From the NCBI RefSeq assembly GCF_000770635.1, contig NZ_AVBF01000025.1:1-54392 (forward strand): 54,392 bases of DNA. Reading direction: 5' to 3'. The notes under the pieces were generated by a model that saw only the letters and a list, made by a program, of their open reading frames with translations, was not told where the DNA came from and ran no database searches. Position numbers and translations under genes: made by a program. Positions 1-8,695 of this stretch are shown here, one piece after another. Source of the stretch: Pontibacillus yanchengensis Y32. Lineage in GTDB: Bacteria > Bacillota > Bacilli > Bacillales > BH030062. The stretch's first letter is position 1, and each line of letters opens with the position of its first letter.

Positions 1-79
1 TTACAAGTTGTTTTGTTCAGTTTTCAAAGATCAAATGTTTCGTTGTTTTATGTCGTCGCCTCAAAACAGCGACTCAATA
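1..79 (-). other. rRNA operon leader, runs off the left edge
   Basis: Read on the minus strand, this stretch follows a strong rRNA-type promoter. It holds a small hairpin-forming segment and then CTTTGAAAACTGAAC, which resembles the boxA-like antitermination sequence found just before 16S rRNA in Bacillus. The 16S gene itself would start outside the window. The identification rests on the promoter and leader pattern only. Confidence 0.75.
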
Positions 80-109
80 AATATACCATTTTATCGAAAG
101 TGCCGTCAA
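80..109 (-). promoter_or_regulatory. rRNA operon promoter (sigma-A type)
   Basis: On the minus strand, the -35 box TTGACG (104-109) and the -10 box TATATT (80-85) are separated by 18 bases. This is typical of Bacillaceae rrn promoters, and the boxA-like leader lies downstream. It drives transcription leftwards, out of the window. Confidence 0.75.
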
Positions 110-252
110 TAACTTTTTGAAGTTTTTTTGGCTTTTCTCTTTCGTTTATGGTGTTTTTTGTTGCCGTCGTTAGCGCAACGTTTACTAATGTACCATTCAC
201 TTTCCTTTGAATGCAATGGATTTTTTATATTTTTTTAAAAGAATTATATACA

Positions 253-283
253 TTAAAAGAACACCCCCGTCATGGAGGTGTTC
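253..283 (-). terminator. Intrinsic terminator after pbuG
   Basis: An inverted repeat with arms GAACACC and GGTGTTC, plus further internal pairing, is followed on the minus strand by a short T-rich run. It lies just beyond the pbuG stop codon. Confidence 0.65.
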
Positions 284-294
284 ATTCATCTCTA

Positions 295-1632
295 TTAACT
301 TAAGAATATAAAGTACATTAGGAATACAACGAAAAGGAAATACATAACCGGATGGATTTCTTTCGCTCTTCCTTTTAATACCATTGTAATCGGATAGAAA
401 ATGAATCCAATAGAAATCCCTGTTGCAATACTATACGTTAGGGGCATTGCAATCACGGTTAGAAAAGCTGGAACGGCAATTTCAAACTGATCCCAGTCTA
501 TATTTTTCAAGGAAGATGACATAAGCACGCCTACGATAATCAGTGCTGGTGCCGTCACTTCTTGCGTTACCACACTTAACAATGGAGAGAAAATGAGAGC
601 AAGAAGGAAAAAGCCTGCCGTTACGACGGCGGTAAATCCTGAACGACCACCTGCTCCTACTCCAGCTGTAGACTCAATGTAGGAAGTCGTTGTTGATGTT
701 CCTACAACTGCACCTGCAACTGTTGCGGCTGAGTCAGCAAATAATGCTCGACCGGCTCTTGGCAATTTATCATTTTTCATCAAACCAGCTTGAGTAGCAA
801 CGGCAACTAATGTACCTGCTGTATCAAAAAAGTCTACGAATAAGAACGTTAAGATGACGATCCACATTTCCCCTGATACAAGAACAGAAGGCAATTGTTC
901 AATGGCAACGCCAAATGTCGGCGCAACAGAAGGGACAGAACCAACGATCCCACCAAAGCCTGACGGAGCTGAAATTAATCCAGTTATAATACCAAGGATA
1001 GATGTAAGCACCATTCCATAAAAGATGCCACCCTTAATACCAAGGGCCAATAGAATAATAGAAATAGCAATCCCGAATATGGCTAATAGCGTTGTTGGGG
1101 TTGATAGGTTCCCTAGCTCAACCAATGTTGCATCACTGTTGGCAATAATACCTGCATTCTGGAATCCGATAAATGCAATGAAGAGACCAATACCCGCTCC
1201 AACTGCCAGCTTTAAGTTGGAAGGAATCGCATTGATGATTTTTTCTCGCAAGCCAGAGACCGTTAATACAATAAAAATAAGTCCTGATACAAGTACTCCA
1301 GCAAGCGCCTTATCCCAGTTAATCCCTTGGGACAATACTACTGTGTAAGCAAAAAACGCGTTCAGACCCATTCCCGGAGCAAGGGCTATCGGATACCTCG
1401 CAAACAATCCCATGATGAGTGAACCGATCGCGGCAGCTATAGCCGTCGCTGTAAATACAGCTCCTTTATCAATTCGTGTTACTCCTTCTGGAAGTTGCTC
1501 AATACCTACTAATGCTAGCGTATTCGGATTTACAAATAAAATATACGCCATAGATAAAAATGTGGTGAGACCCGCAATAAATTCTGTACGGAAATTCGTG
1601 CCTAATTCATCAAACTTAAAGAACTTCTTCAT
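295..1632 (-). CDS. pbuG: Guanine/hypoxanthine permease, NCS2 AzgA-like family
   Basis: This 445-residue integral membrane protein should import hypoxanthine and guanine by proton symport. It has many hydrophobic segments and the N-terminal run TEFIAGLTTFLSMAYILFVN typical of AzgA/PbuG proteins. A mid-protein DFFDTAGTL motif lies near residue 265, and conserved SSTTTSYIES-like residues follow near 315. The ATG start has a GGGAGGAAT ribosome site. It lies downstream of guaA as in Bacillus subtilis but has its own promoter and guanine riboswitch, so uptake should be shut off when guanine or hypoxanthine is plentiful. Family and substrate class are well supported. The exact base preference is inferred from the riboswitch and the synteny. 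Confidence 0.93.
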   Translation of the reverse strand: MKKFFKFDELGTNFRTEFIAGLTTFLSMAYILFVNPNTLALVGIEQLPEGVTRIDKGAVFTATAIAAAIGSLIMGLFARYPIALAPGMGLNAFFAYTVVLSQGINWDKALAGVLVSGLIFIVLTVSGLREKIINAIPSNLKLAVGAGIGLFIAFIGFQNAGIIANSDATLVELGNLSTPTTLLAIFGIAISIILLALGIKGGIFYGMVLTSILGIITGLISAPSGFGGIVGSVPSVAPTFGVAIEQLPSVLVSGEMWIVILTFLFVDFFDTAGTLVAVATQAGLMKNDKLPRAGRALFADSAATVAGAVVGTSTTTSYIESTAGVGAGGRSGFTAVVTAGFFLLALIFSPLLSVVTQEVTAPALIIVGVLMSSSLKNIDWDQFEIAVPAFLTVIAMPLTYSIATGISIGFIFYPITMVLKGRAKEIHPVMYFLFVVFLMYFIFLS

Positions 1633-1714
1633 CGATTATTCCTCCCTCTCACCTGTCGTTTCTTACCTAAGCATCTTTCTTCTTTACCTTTAGCTAGAAC
1701 AAAAGGTTTATATG

Positions 1715-1750
1715 AAGAAAAAAACTCCTGACCATATAATGGCCAGGAGT
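1715..1750 (-). terminator. Riboswitch-controlled terminator of pbuG
   Basis: On the minus strand a stem with arms ACTCCTGGCCAT and ATGGTCAGGAGT is followed by seven T residues. It lies between the guanine aptamer and the pbuG start, so it is the expression platform: a transcription-off hairpin when ligand is bound. Confidence 0.85.
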
Positions 1751-1826
1751 CTCTAGTAAACGTCCAAAGTAAATTATCCACTTTTCCTACTCATTAAAAT
1801 ACAATAGAAAGGAATCATCGATAATT

Positions 1827-1900
1827 CACCTCGTAGTCGAACCATTTACGGTAGTTCGGTAGAAACTCTTGGGCCATATCCCCAATATTATACGACGGTG
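1827..1900 (-). promoter_or_regulatory. Purine (guanine-type) riboswitch aptamer for pbuG
   Basis: The minus strand shows the full purine aptamer. P1 arms CACC/TCGTA pair with TACGA/GGTG. The J1/2 sequence TATAAT, loop 2 GGATATGGC, the core GTTTCTACC, loop 3 ACCGTAAAT and the 3' junction GACTACG are all present. The specificity base equivalent to position 74 is C, which selects guanine or hypoxanthine rather than adenine. Confidence 0.93.
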
Positions 1901-1929
1901 CATGTATGATTTTTATGATTACAGAGTCT

Positions 1930-1958
1930 ATTGTACTAGTCGTTTCAGAAATCGTCAA
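1930..1958 (-). promoter_or_regulatory. Sigma-A promoter of pbuG
   Basis: TTGACG (1953-1958) and TACAAT (1930-1935) are separated by 17 bases. They lie just upstream of the guanine aptamer, so transcription should start a few bases before it. Confidence 0.75.
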
Positions 1959-2002
1959 CACAAAACACGAACATTTTTTAAAAATACAATAAAATTGTTC
2001 GA

Positions 2003-3541
2003 TTATTCCCACTCAATTGTGGAAGGTGGCTTGCTGGTTACATCATAGACAATGCGGTTCACATGGTCGACCTCATTCACAATTCGGTTCGAAATTTTTT
2101 CTAGTACATCATGAGGGATTCTTGCCCAATCGGACGTCATTCCATCAATGGATGTGACCGCGCGAATACCTACTGTGTAGTCGTACGTTCTAGCATCTCC
2201 CATCACACCGACACTTCTGAAATCAGGTAGCACGGTGAAATATTGCCAGATTTCTCTGTCTAAACCAGCATTTTTTATTTCTTCGCGAAGGATAGCATCG
2301 GATTCTCTTACGATTTCTAGCTTTTCTTCGGTAATCTCGCCGATAACACGAATGGCTAACCCTGGTCCCGGGAACGGCTGACGCCAAACGATATGATCGG
2401 GTACACCTAGTTCCGTCCCTAGGGCACGAACCTCATCCTTGAAAAGTGTATTAAGCGGCTCTATTAAATCAAATTGCATGTTCTCAGGCAGTCCGCCGAC
2501 GTTATGGTGGGATTTAATGGTTTGAGCTGTTTCCGTTCCGCTTTCAATGATATCCGTGTACAGGGTACCTTGAGCAAGATAATCTATATCTTTCAGCTTG
2601 TCCGCTTCATCATCGAATACATAGATAAATTCATTACCGATAATTTTTCGTTTTTCTTCTGGGTCTGATACGCCTTCAAGCTTTGATAAGAACCGGTCTT
2701 GAGCATCAATTTTAATCACATTCATGTTGAACCCTTCGCTAAATGTATCCATTACAGATTGTCCTTCGTGTTTGCGAAGCAGTCCATGGTCTACAAAAAT
2801 ACACGTCAACTGATCACCAATAGCGCGGTGAATCAAAGCAGCAACAACAGAGGAATCCACTCCGCCACTTAGAGCGCAAAGGACTTTTCGGTCGCCTACT
2901 TGCTCTCTTATTTTGTTCACTTCAATATCGATAAAGCTTTCCATGGACCAGTCAGCCTCAGCCTCACATATATCAAAAACGAAATGCCTTAGAAGTTGAT
3001 TCCCATACTCTGTGTGGCGAACTTCAGGGTGGAATTGAACGCCGTACATCTTCCTTGCTTCATTACTCATGGATGCAACAGGACATGAAGGGTTTGTAGC
3101 ATCCACCGTAAATCCTTCCGGTGGAGCGATGACTTTATCGCGGTGGCTCATCCACACAACCTGCTTCTCTGGTGTTTCAGCAAAGAGTTTCGAGGAACCA
3201 TTAAGCGTAATGTCAGCTTTACCATATTCACGCTCATTTGAACTTTCCACTTTTCCACCAAAATGATGAGACATTAACTGCATACCATAACAAATTCCTA
3301 GCACAGGAATATCTAATTCAAAAATTTCTGGGTCGCAACGAAAGCTATTTTCTTCATAAACACTGTTTGGACCACCAGACAGGATGATCCCACTCGGATT
3401 TATTTCGCGAATCTCTTCTGCTGTAAGTCGATGGGAATGCAATTCACTATATACACCAAACTCACGAATACGCCTTGTAATTAGCTGATTGTATTGGCTA
3501 CCAAAATCTAATACTAGAATCATTTCATTAACTTGTGCCAC
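2003..3541 (-). CDS. guaA: GMP synthase (glutamine-hydrolysing)
   Basis: This cytoplasmic enzyme of 512 residues makes GMP from XMP, ATP and glutamine. The N-terminal class I amidotransferase domain has the nucleophile motif GICYGMQ near residue 84 and the His-Glu pair in GVQFHPE near 170. The ATP pyrophosphatase P-loop [10 protein letters not shown] lies near 224. The C-terminal dimerisation domain ends in the usual PPSTIEWE. The start is GTG with AAGGAG nine bases upstream. Its leader carries a guanine-type riboswitch, a terminator and then an inserted repeat element. Length and motifs are those of the standard enzyme. Confidence 0.97.
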   Translation of the reverse strand: MAQVNEMILVLDFGSQYNQLITRRIREFGVYSELHSHRLTAEEIREINPSGIILSGGPNSVYEENSFRCDPEIFELDIPVLGICYGMQLMSHHFGGKVESSNEREYGKADITLNGSSKLFAETPEKQVVWMSHRDKVIAPPEGFTVDATNPSCPVASMSNEARKMYGVQFHPEVRHTEYGNQLLRHFVFDICEAEADWSMESFIDIEVNKIREQVGDRKVLCALSGGVDSSVVAALIHRAIGDQLTCIFVDHGLLRKHEGQSVMDTFSEGFNMNVIKIDAQDRFLSKLEGVSDPEEKRKIIGNEFIYVFDDEADKLKDIDYLAQGTLYTDIIESGTETAQTIKSHHNVGGLPENMQFDLIEPLNTLFKDEVRALGTELGVPDHIVWRQPFPGPGLAIRVIGEITEEKLEIVRESDAILREEIKNAGLDREIWQYFTVLPDFRSVGVMGDARTYDYTVGIRAVTSIDGMTSDWARIPHDVLEKISNRIVNEVDHVNRIVYDVTSKPPSTIEWE

Positions 3542-3660
3542 CTAATCCCACTCCTTTTCTATTAACTATATTATGAACAAAAGCGTTGAAGCTGGTCATG
3601 GCTTCATCACTTTTTAGTTATACACAATCATCGATTTTTATAATTCCCTATGCAATAAGA

Positions 3661-3777
3661 AAAGCTCAGGGCGCCTTGGTCACCCCCGACAGGCTTAAGA
3701 CAAGCCTCGAAGTGGCGCTTTTTGCCACAGCGAGGCTTGACTTAAGACCCCGAGGGGGTAGGCGCTGGAGCTAGACG
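3661..3777. repeat. Dispersed inverted-repeat element, copy in guaA leader
   Basis: The copy starts AAAGCTCAGGGCGCC and ends GGCGCTGGAGCTAGACGTG. Between these ends, two arms of about 35 bases (each with CTTAAG, AAGCCTCG and GTGGC blocks) can fold into one long stem around a T-rich loop. Related copies lie at 12596, 50612, 50930 and, decayed, at 53868. This copy sits between the riboswitch terminator and the guaA start codon, so it should be part of the guaA mRNA leader. Confidence 0.8.
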
Positions 3778-3812
3778 TGTATGCGCCAGAAACTTATACT
3801 TTCTTTACTTTC

Positions 3813-3838
3813 AAAAAAAAAAGGGACTTCCGCTCCCT
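3813..3838 (-). terminator. Riboswitch-controlled terminator of guaA
   Basis: On the minus strand AGGGAGCGGAAGTCCCT forms a short stem followed by about ten T residues. It lies 60 bases after the guanine aptamer and is the likely expression platform. Confidence 0.75.
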
Positions 3839-3898
3839 ACATGAAGACATAGGAAGACAGAAATCCCTTGATGTTATACACCACGCGCTTGACTTCTG

Positions 3899-3969
3899 CC
3901 TTCATAGTCAGAGCATTTCAGGTGCTCCGGTAGAGACTCTCGAACCGTATTATCGAGTATATATGAAGG
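3899..3969 (-). promoter_or_regulatory. Purine (guanine-type) riboswitch aptamer for guaA
   Basis: On the minus strand P1 pairs CCTTCATA with TATGAAGG. P2 pairs CTCGA with TCGAG. The core AGTCTCTACC is present and loop 3 reads CACCTGAAATG. The 3' junction GACTATG carries C at the specificity position, which indicates guanine or hypoxanthine. Loops 2 and 3 differ slightly from the commonest consensus but keep the paired GG and CC bases. Confidence 0.9.
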
Positions 3970-3989
3970 TATTCAATTAAGTTGAACTC

Positions 3990-4018
3990 ATTCTAACAAC
4001 CCCAGCGTGGCCGGTCAA
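3990..4018 (-). promoter_or_regulatory. Sigma-A promoter of guaA
   Basis: TTGACC (4013-4018) and TAGAAT (3990-3995) are spaced by 17 bases on the minus strand. The -35 box contains the TGA stop codon of the upstream transglutaminase gene, so the two units are packed without a gap. Confidence 0.7.
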
Positions 4019-6216
4019 GACAGTGCCTTTTTAATTAAATTTTCCCATAATTCTGTTACTTTGTCCCAAGGTTGATCTTCCGTATCATTACGATACAGTA
4101 GTCGCTCATAATGATGCGTCAAAATCCCCATTTCATTGGACTGAAAGTGACGATCAATTTCTTTAGAGAATTCTCTCAACGTTTGATCTGACGAACGCGT
4201 CATGCCACCTTTATCATCCAATGCCTTTAAAAGGAAATGATAGGCTGCTTCATAGTTTTCTTTATTCGGCTCTTTTTGGAAACGACGTTTGTAGAAATAC
4301 ATCAACCAATGGTAGCGATAAATATAGAGTACAATAGAAAGTACAGCTAGAAGTACTATACCAACCCAGAATGTAACTCTACTAAACAGTGATTTTCCTT
4401 CGCTTGAGCTACCACCAGGGTTCAAGTCTTCTTGGTTCACTTCGGGCTTTTCTGGCTGCTGTTCATTGAGCTTGTCCTCAAGGTTTTGTTGTACCTCAGA
4501 ATCTTCTTCCTCTTCTGTCTCCTCTAGATAGAAATCCGTATGGTTACCAAAGCCTTTTGTTGGCTCAAATGGTACCCAGCCAACGTTAGGGAAGTAGACT
4601 TCTACCCAAGAGTGCGCATTTCCACTTGTCACTTCATATACATTGTAGCTTGTATCATCTTTGGTGATGGAATCAATCTGTTCCCCTCCAGTGAAGCCTT
4701 TTGCCCACCTAGCTGGAATTCCTACAGCTCTTAGCATGACAACCATTGAAGATGAAAAGTTATCGCAATATCCTTTTTGCGTATCAAACAAGAACTGCGC
4801 TACATAATCCTCATCTTCACCTGGTACAGCTACATCTTGTGTATCATAATCAAATCCATTGTTTGAAAAATATTGTTCAATTGCACGGGCTTTATCATAG
4901 CGGTTATCTTCTTCAGACACGATTTCTTCGGAGAGATTAACCACTCGCTCTGGTAACGAATCAGGCAATTGTTCATAGGAATCTTCAATGTATTGAGGGT
5001 CTTCTCCACTCGCCTCTTGTAACTGCTGGAAGGAGTAAGAAGGATTATTGTATTCTACTTTATATTCACCAAGCTGAATGGACTTCCCGTTGTTGAATGG
5101 TTGAATAACACCAGTCTTAAGGTTTACTTCAAAACTTGACGCATCACTCTGCGTTACTTTTTGGATACCGTAAGGATACACCACCTTTGAAAACGTAGCA
5201 TTATCTCGTAATGCGATAGTTGCTGTTCGCTCTTCTGTTTTTACATTTTCTAAAGAAAAGGTATCGACGGGAAGATTAGACTCACTTGAGAATTCTTTAA
5301 CATTGGGATCATCTGAATTCACCCAGCCCTTCCCTGTGTAGGTATCCTTCGTTTCAATTCTCCAATAGTGCTTATCTTGGGCAGCTGCTTGGAAAACAGG
5401 TGTATCATCTTGAACGAACGAGCCACCTAGTTTTGAATCATTCGTACCATATCCCACTTTTTGGACTTTATCCCCTGAACCGCCTACGTTATTAGCGGCA
5501 CTTTTTATAAAAGGAACAGGGTCTGGCCATTGTGGTGTTTGCTTCGGAGCTGCATACCCAATAACAGTCGAGGCAAAGACCAGGACTACTAAAGGTACAA
5601 GCCACGCTTGATAAGCCCGATTTCCTTTTAGCTGAATGGATTCGCGGTCTAATTCCTTAATAAAACTGGATAGCCCCATGACAATCAAGGAGATTAAGAA
5701 GGCACGGATAATCGCAACTTTTCCATCATACACCGTAAAGGTATCTAAGATCGTTAGATAAATAAACGTTAGAATTACAAAAAAGTTTATCCGTTTCGAA
5801 ACAACGAACCAGTAGTAAAGCAGATAACTCATAAGCCATAGCAGTAACAAGAACAATAAACTTCTGAATAATGGTGTCATTTCCCACCATTGGTAATCGA
5901 GCATGACTTGCACATTATACTGCATATGCTCATAAAAATAGGCAAACCAAGACTTGCTAAAGAAGCGCTGTGGCATAAACAAACCATCAAGAATGAAGGC
6001 CAAGCCTACCGTTTTCAATGGTATAGACAAAAACCACGGCAGTTGCAGAAATGATAAAAAGAAACAAAAAGCTGCATACACAATAAAGACCGTAACACTC
6101 TGGGTGTCAGTGATTTGTTCAAGCGGACGTAACCATTCCCAAAAAAGGAAGAAACCAGCTAAATAGACAATAAACCGATATAGCCACTCCCGCTGATCTA
6201 GAGACATGCGATCCAT
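4015..6216 (-). CDS. yebA: Transglutaminase-like membrane protein (TgpA/YebA family)
   Basis: The protein has 733 residues. About seven hydrophobic segments fill residues 10-225. A long extracellular part holds a transglutaminase-like core: the nucleophile in GYCDNFSSSMVVMLRAVGIP (near 485), the His in NAHSWVEVYFP (near 535) and an Asp/Glu after GWVPFEPT. An acidic linker leads to one more membrane segment near 655 and a cytoplasmic tail. The start overlaps the DUF58 stop (TAATG) and has GAGGTG upstream. The MoxR-DUF58-transglutaminase operon is conserved. A role in processing or crosslinking at the cell surface is inferred, and the substrate is unknown. Confidence 0.88.
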   Translation of the reverse strand: MDRMSLDQREWLYRFIVYLAGFFLFWEWLRPLEQITDTQSVTVFIVYAAFCFFLSFLQLPWFLSIPLKTVGLAFILDGLFMPQRFFSKSWFAYFYEHMQYNVQVMLDYQWWEMTPLFRSLLFLLLLWLMSYLLYYWFVVSKRINFFVILTFIYLTILDTFTVYDGKVAIIRAFLISLIVMGLSSFIKELDRESIQLKGNRAYQAWLVPLVVLVFASTVIGYAAPKQTPQWPDPVPFIKSAANNVGGSGDKVQKVGYGTNDSKLGGSFVQDDTPVFQAAAQDKHYWRIETKDTYTGKGWVNSDDPNVKEFSSESNLPVDTFSLENVKTEERTATIALRDNATFSKVVYPYGIQKVTQSDASSFEVNLKTGVIQPFNNGKSIQLGEYKVEYNNPSYSFQQLQEASGEDPQYIEDSYEQLPDSLPERVVNLSEEIVSEEDNRYDKARAIEQYFSNNGFDYDTQDVAVPGEDEDYVAQFLFDTQKGYCDNFSSSMVVMLRAVGIPARWAKGFTGGEQIDSITKDDTSYNVYEVTSGNAHSWVEVYFPNVGWVPFEPTKGFGNHTDFYLEETEEEEDSEVQQNLEDKLNEQQPEKPEVNQEDLNPGGSSSEGKSLFSRVTFWVGIVLLAVLSIVLYIYRYHWLMYFYKRRFQKEPNKENYEAAYHFLLKALDDKGGMTRSSDQTLREFSKEIDRHFQSNEMGILTHHYERLLYRNDTEDQPWDKVTELWENLIKKALS

Positions 6217-7481
6217 TAGGTGTTCACCTCAAATGCGTTTTGTGACATCTCATTCTCCGTAAGCACATTGACAACAATTCCACTTATCGTCAATTCGCGG
6301 ACTAACTGCTGTTCATTTGGCCCAACTCGTTCACTCGCATCAATGTAGAACACCACAATATGAGCATGCGTTTGCTTCAATCTCGTTAATGTCCCTTTCA
6401 ACTCTGGGGTGAGAGAATTCGTCACAATCATTAATACCAGGTTGTTTGGCATGGAGTTATGCTGAAGCAACAACGATTCGGGAAAGGACATTTGCCCGTT
6501 TGCTTCCACTCGAGCCAGGTAATGGTTCATGTTGTTATGCTGGTTCACATCTTTTGTAAAAGGAAATAGCTTCCGCTCCTCGCCAAGGATCATGAATCCG
6601 AGTTGGGAGGACATGCGTTTGTACGCTTGAATGAGCGACGCACTCAGTTCCACACTCCCCTCAAATGCTAGACTCTTAGAGGATTCAACCTGACTGGCAT
6701 CCAACACCAACATAACATCAGAGCTTTTTTGCGGTTCAAATTCTTTTGTCATCATACTATTTTTCTTGGCAGTATTTTTCCAGTCTATCCATGAGAAACG
6801 ATCTCCTGGAGTGTATTCTCGAATCCCCGTCACGATTGTCGTATCTTTTTTCATTGGAGAGGAGGTAGGAGTCGCTCCCTCTTCAAAGCTGTTCATTCGT
6901 TTGCTGATCCCGACAGCTCTCTGGTTTGGGTACACAAGAATGGAGCTCGGAACTGTGAAATAATGCTGCTTGCGAATAAACCCGAAGAAGTCTCCTGTTT
7001 TCACACGAATGGTATGAAAATGGTGCTCTCCGCGCGGAACATCATCAAAGGCATACTGATAACGAATTTTCCTCTTAAACCAAGGGAAGGACACTCGCTT
7101 GATTTTTTGCTCCGCCGTAAGGGCAGTGGGGTTAGCTAAATATTGATAGCCCCCTGCCTTCATGCCTACACGATCAAATGTTGGTGGAAGATACTCTTCG
7201 ACAATGCAGTAATAGAGCGGAAATGGAATTTTCCGATGAATCGTTAACTCGATATTCACCTTGTCCCCCGTTTGAAGAATCTGCTTGGAAAAAGAACGCT
7301 CAAATTCCCAACTTGATAAGGGATAAAACGTTAGTCCAAACATGTACACAACAAATGGCAGCATGGCGAAGAATAAAAACCAACTCACAAATCCACCCTG
7401 AAACATAGCATAGGAATACAAAATGGCAAAAAGGACAACAACAAACAACAGCTTCCCAATTAGACCAGCATAATTTTTCAT
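6216..7481 (-). CDS. yeaD: DUF58 domain protein (YeaD-like)
   Basis: This is a membrane-anchored protein of about 421 residues. Two hydrophobic segments at the N-terminus (residues 5-45) precede a beta-rich region. The DUF58 core follows, with YTPGDRFSWIDWKNTAKK near residue 215 and the vWA-like strand DVMLVLDASQ near 255. The start at 7481 follows the moxR stop by one base but lacks a clear ribosome site. An in-frame ATG at 7529 inside moxR is possible but adds an untypical N-terminus. The family works with MoxR ATPases. Its precise function here is unknown. Confidence 0.85.
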   Translation of the reverse strand: MKNYAGLIGKLLFVVVLFAILYSYAMFQGGFVSWFLFFAMLPFVVYMFGLTFYPLSSWEFERSFSKQILQTGDKVNIELTIHRKIPFPLYYCIVEEYLPPTFDRVGMKAGGYQYLANPTALTAEQKIKRVSFPWFKRKIRYQYAFDDVPRGEHHFHTIRVKTGDFFGFIRKQHYFTVPSSILVYPNQRAVGISKRMNSFEEGATPTSSPMKKDTTIVTGIREYTPGDRFSWIDWKNTAKKNSMMTKEFEPQKSSDVMLVLDASQVESSKSLAFEGSVELSASLIQAYKRMSSQLGFMILGEERKLFPFTKDVNQHNNMNHYLARVEANGQMSFPESLLLQHNSMPNNLVLMIVTNSLTPELKGTLTRLKQTHAHIVVFYIDASERVGPNEQQLVRELTISGIVVNVLTENEMSQNAFEVNT

Positions 7482-7482
7482 A

Positions 7483-8442
7483 TTATTTTTCACGATGCAC
7501 TGGGATTGAGACTTTCTCCAATAGCTCATGGATTAGGCTTGCTGTTGTCATTCCTTCAAACTTTGCTTCTGATGATAGGATAAGGCGGTGACTTAATACG
7601 AACGGAGCCAAATACTTCACATCGTCAGGCAATACATAATCGCGACCTTGGATAAAGGCCAAGGCTTTGGAGGCTTTCATAAGGGCGATCGAACCACGAG
7701 GACTCACACCTAGATAGACAGAATGATGGTGTCTCGTTTCCGTTACAAGATTGATTATATAACGACGAATATGTTCATCGACATAAACGTTTTGGACTTC
7801 TTCTTGTAAGCCGATTAATTCATCCTGCGTCATGACAGCTTCCACGTTATGAATCGGATGTTCACCAGATACAATGCCAAGCATCTTCATTTCTTCCTGG
7901 GCTGTTGGGTAGCCCATATTTAATTTTAATAAGAAGCGATCCAGTTGTGCTTCTGGCAATGGATACGTTCCTTCATATTCAATAGGGTTTTGCGTCGCCA
8001 TAACGAAAAACGGTCTTTTTAATTCAACTGTATTTCCGTCGACGGTTACATTTCCTTCTTCCATCCCTTCGAGGAGAGAGGACTGAGTCTTTGGGCTTGT
8101 ACGATTGATCTCATCAGCAAGCACAATATTTCCAAGTATAGGACCAGGACGGAATTCAAATTGCATTTCTTTCGGATTATAAATCGAAACACCTGTCACA
8201 TCTGAAGGAAGAAGGTCAGGTGTGAACTGTATTCTCGTAAACTCACAATCAACAGACTTCGATAACGTTCGTACGAGCATGGTCTTCCCCACACCCGGCA
8301 CATCTTCTAGCAACACATGGCCTTGAGCTAACAGCGCGACAATGCTTAACGTCGTTACTTCTTCTTTACCGATCATCACTTTTTGGATGTTATTAAAAAG
8401 ATCGTGTACTTTCGAATGATAGAGAAAAGCTTGCTGGGACAT
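7483..8442 (-). CDS. yeaC: MoxR family AAA+ ATPase (YeaC-like)
   Basis: This cytoplasmic ATPase of 319 residues carries Walker A GVGKTMLV near residue 50, Walker B VLADEINR near 109, and the sensor region FVMATQNPIEYEGTYPLPEA near 145. The C-terminal lid domain has SPRGS near 250. MoxR ATPases act as chaperone-like partners of DUF58/vWA proteins, and the next two genes provide such partners. The ATG start has AGGAGG nearby. It is the first gene of a three-gene operon with very short or overlapping junctions. Confidence 0.92.
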   Translation of the reverse strand: MSQQAFLYHSKVHDLFNNIQKVMIGKEEVTTLSIVALLAQGHVLLEDVPGVGKTMLVRTLSKSVDCEFTRIQFTPDLLPSDVTGVSIYNPKEMQFEFRPGPILGNIVLADEINRTSPKTQSSLLEGMEEGNVTVDGNTVELKRPFFVMATQNPIEYEGTYPLPEAQLDRFLLKLNMGYPTAQEEMKMLGIVSGEHPIHNVEAVMTQDELIGLQEEVQNVYVDEHIRRYIINLVTETRHHHSVYLGVSPRGSIALMKASKALAFIQGRDYVLPDDVKYLAPFVLSHRLILSSEAKFEGMTTASLIHELLEKVSIPVHREK

Positions 8443-8594
8443 GTAAATTGATTCCTCCTAAAATGGGTGCACTTTCAATCCCTGTTATTCAAAAATTTCG
8501 TATAATTCAACTATACTACAAAACGCCTACTTAAACGCAATAGGATGCACAGGAAAAATCATGCAAACTCTAGCGAAAACTGGTGTGAAAGGTT

Positions 8595-8683
8595 GGGACG
8601 GAGGGACAGGTCCCTCGTCCCATTTTTTCCAGTGAATGTGCTGAGAGGGGAGAGTGAGATGGGGGGACAGGTCCCTCGTCCCA
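8595..8683. repeat. Palindromic repeat, two copies
   Basis: Copy one (8595-8621) has arm GGGACGGAGGGAC, centre AG, and arm GTCCCTCGTCCC followed by a T run. Copy two (8660-8683) has a shortened left arm of G residues. They lie in the gap after the beta-lactamase-fold hydrolase, which is transcribed leftwards. Confidence 0.85.
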
Positions 8684-8695
8684 ATCGGGGGCTCC

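Noticed and set aside
1815-2012. 65-codon minus-strand frame between guaA and pbuG
   Set aside because: It crosses the pbuG promoter and riboswitch, which explain the sequence better.
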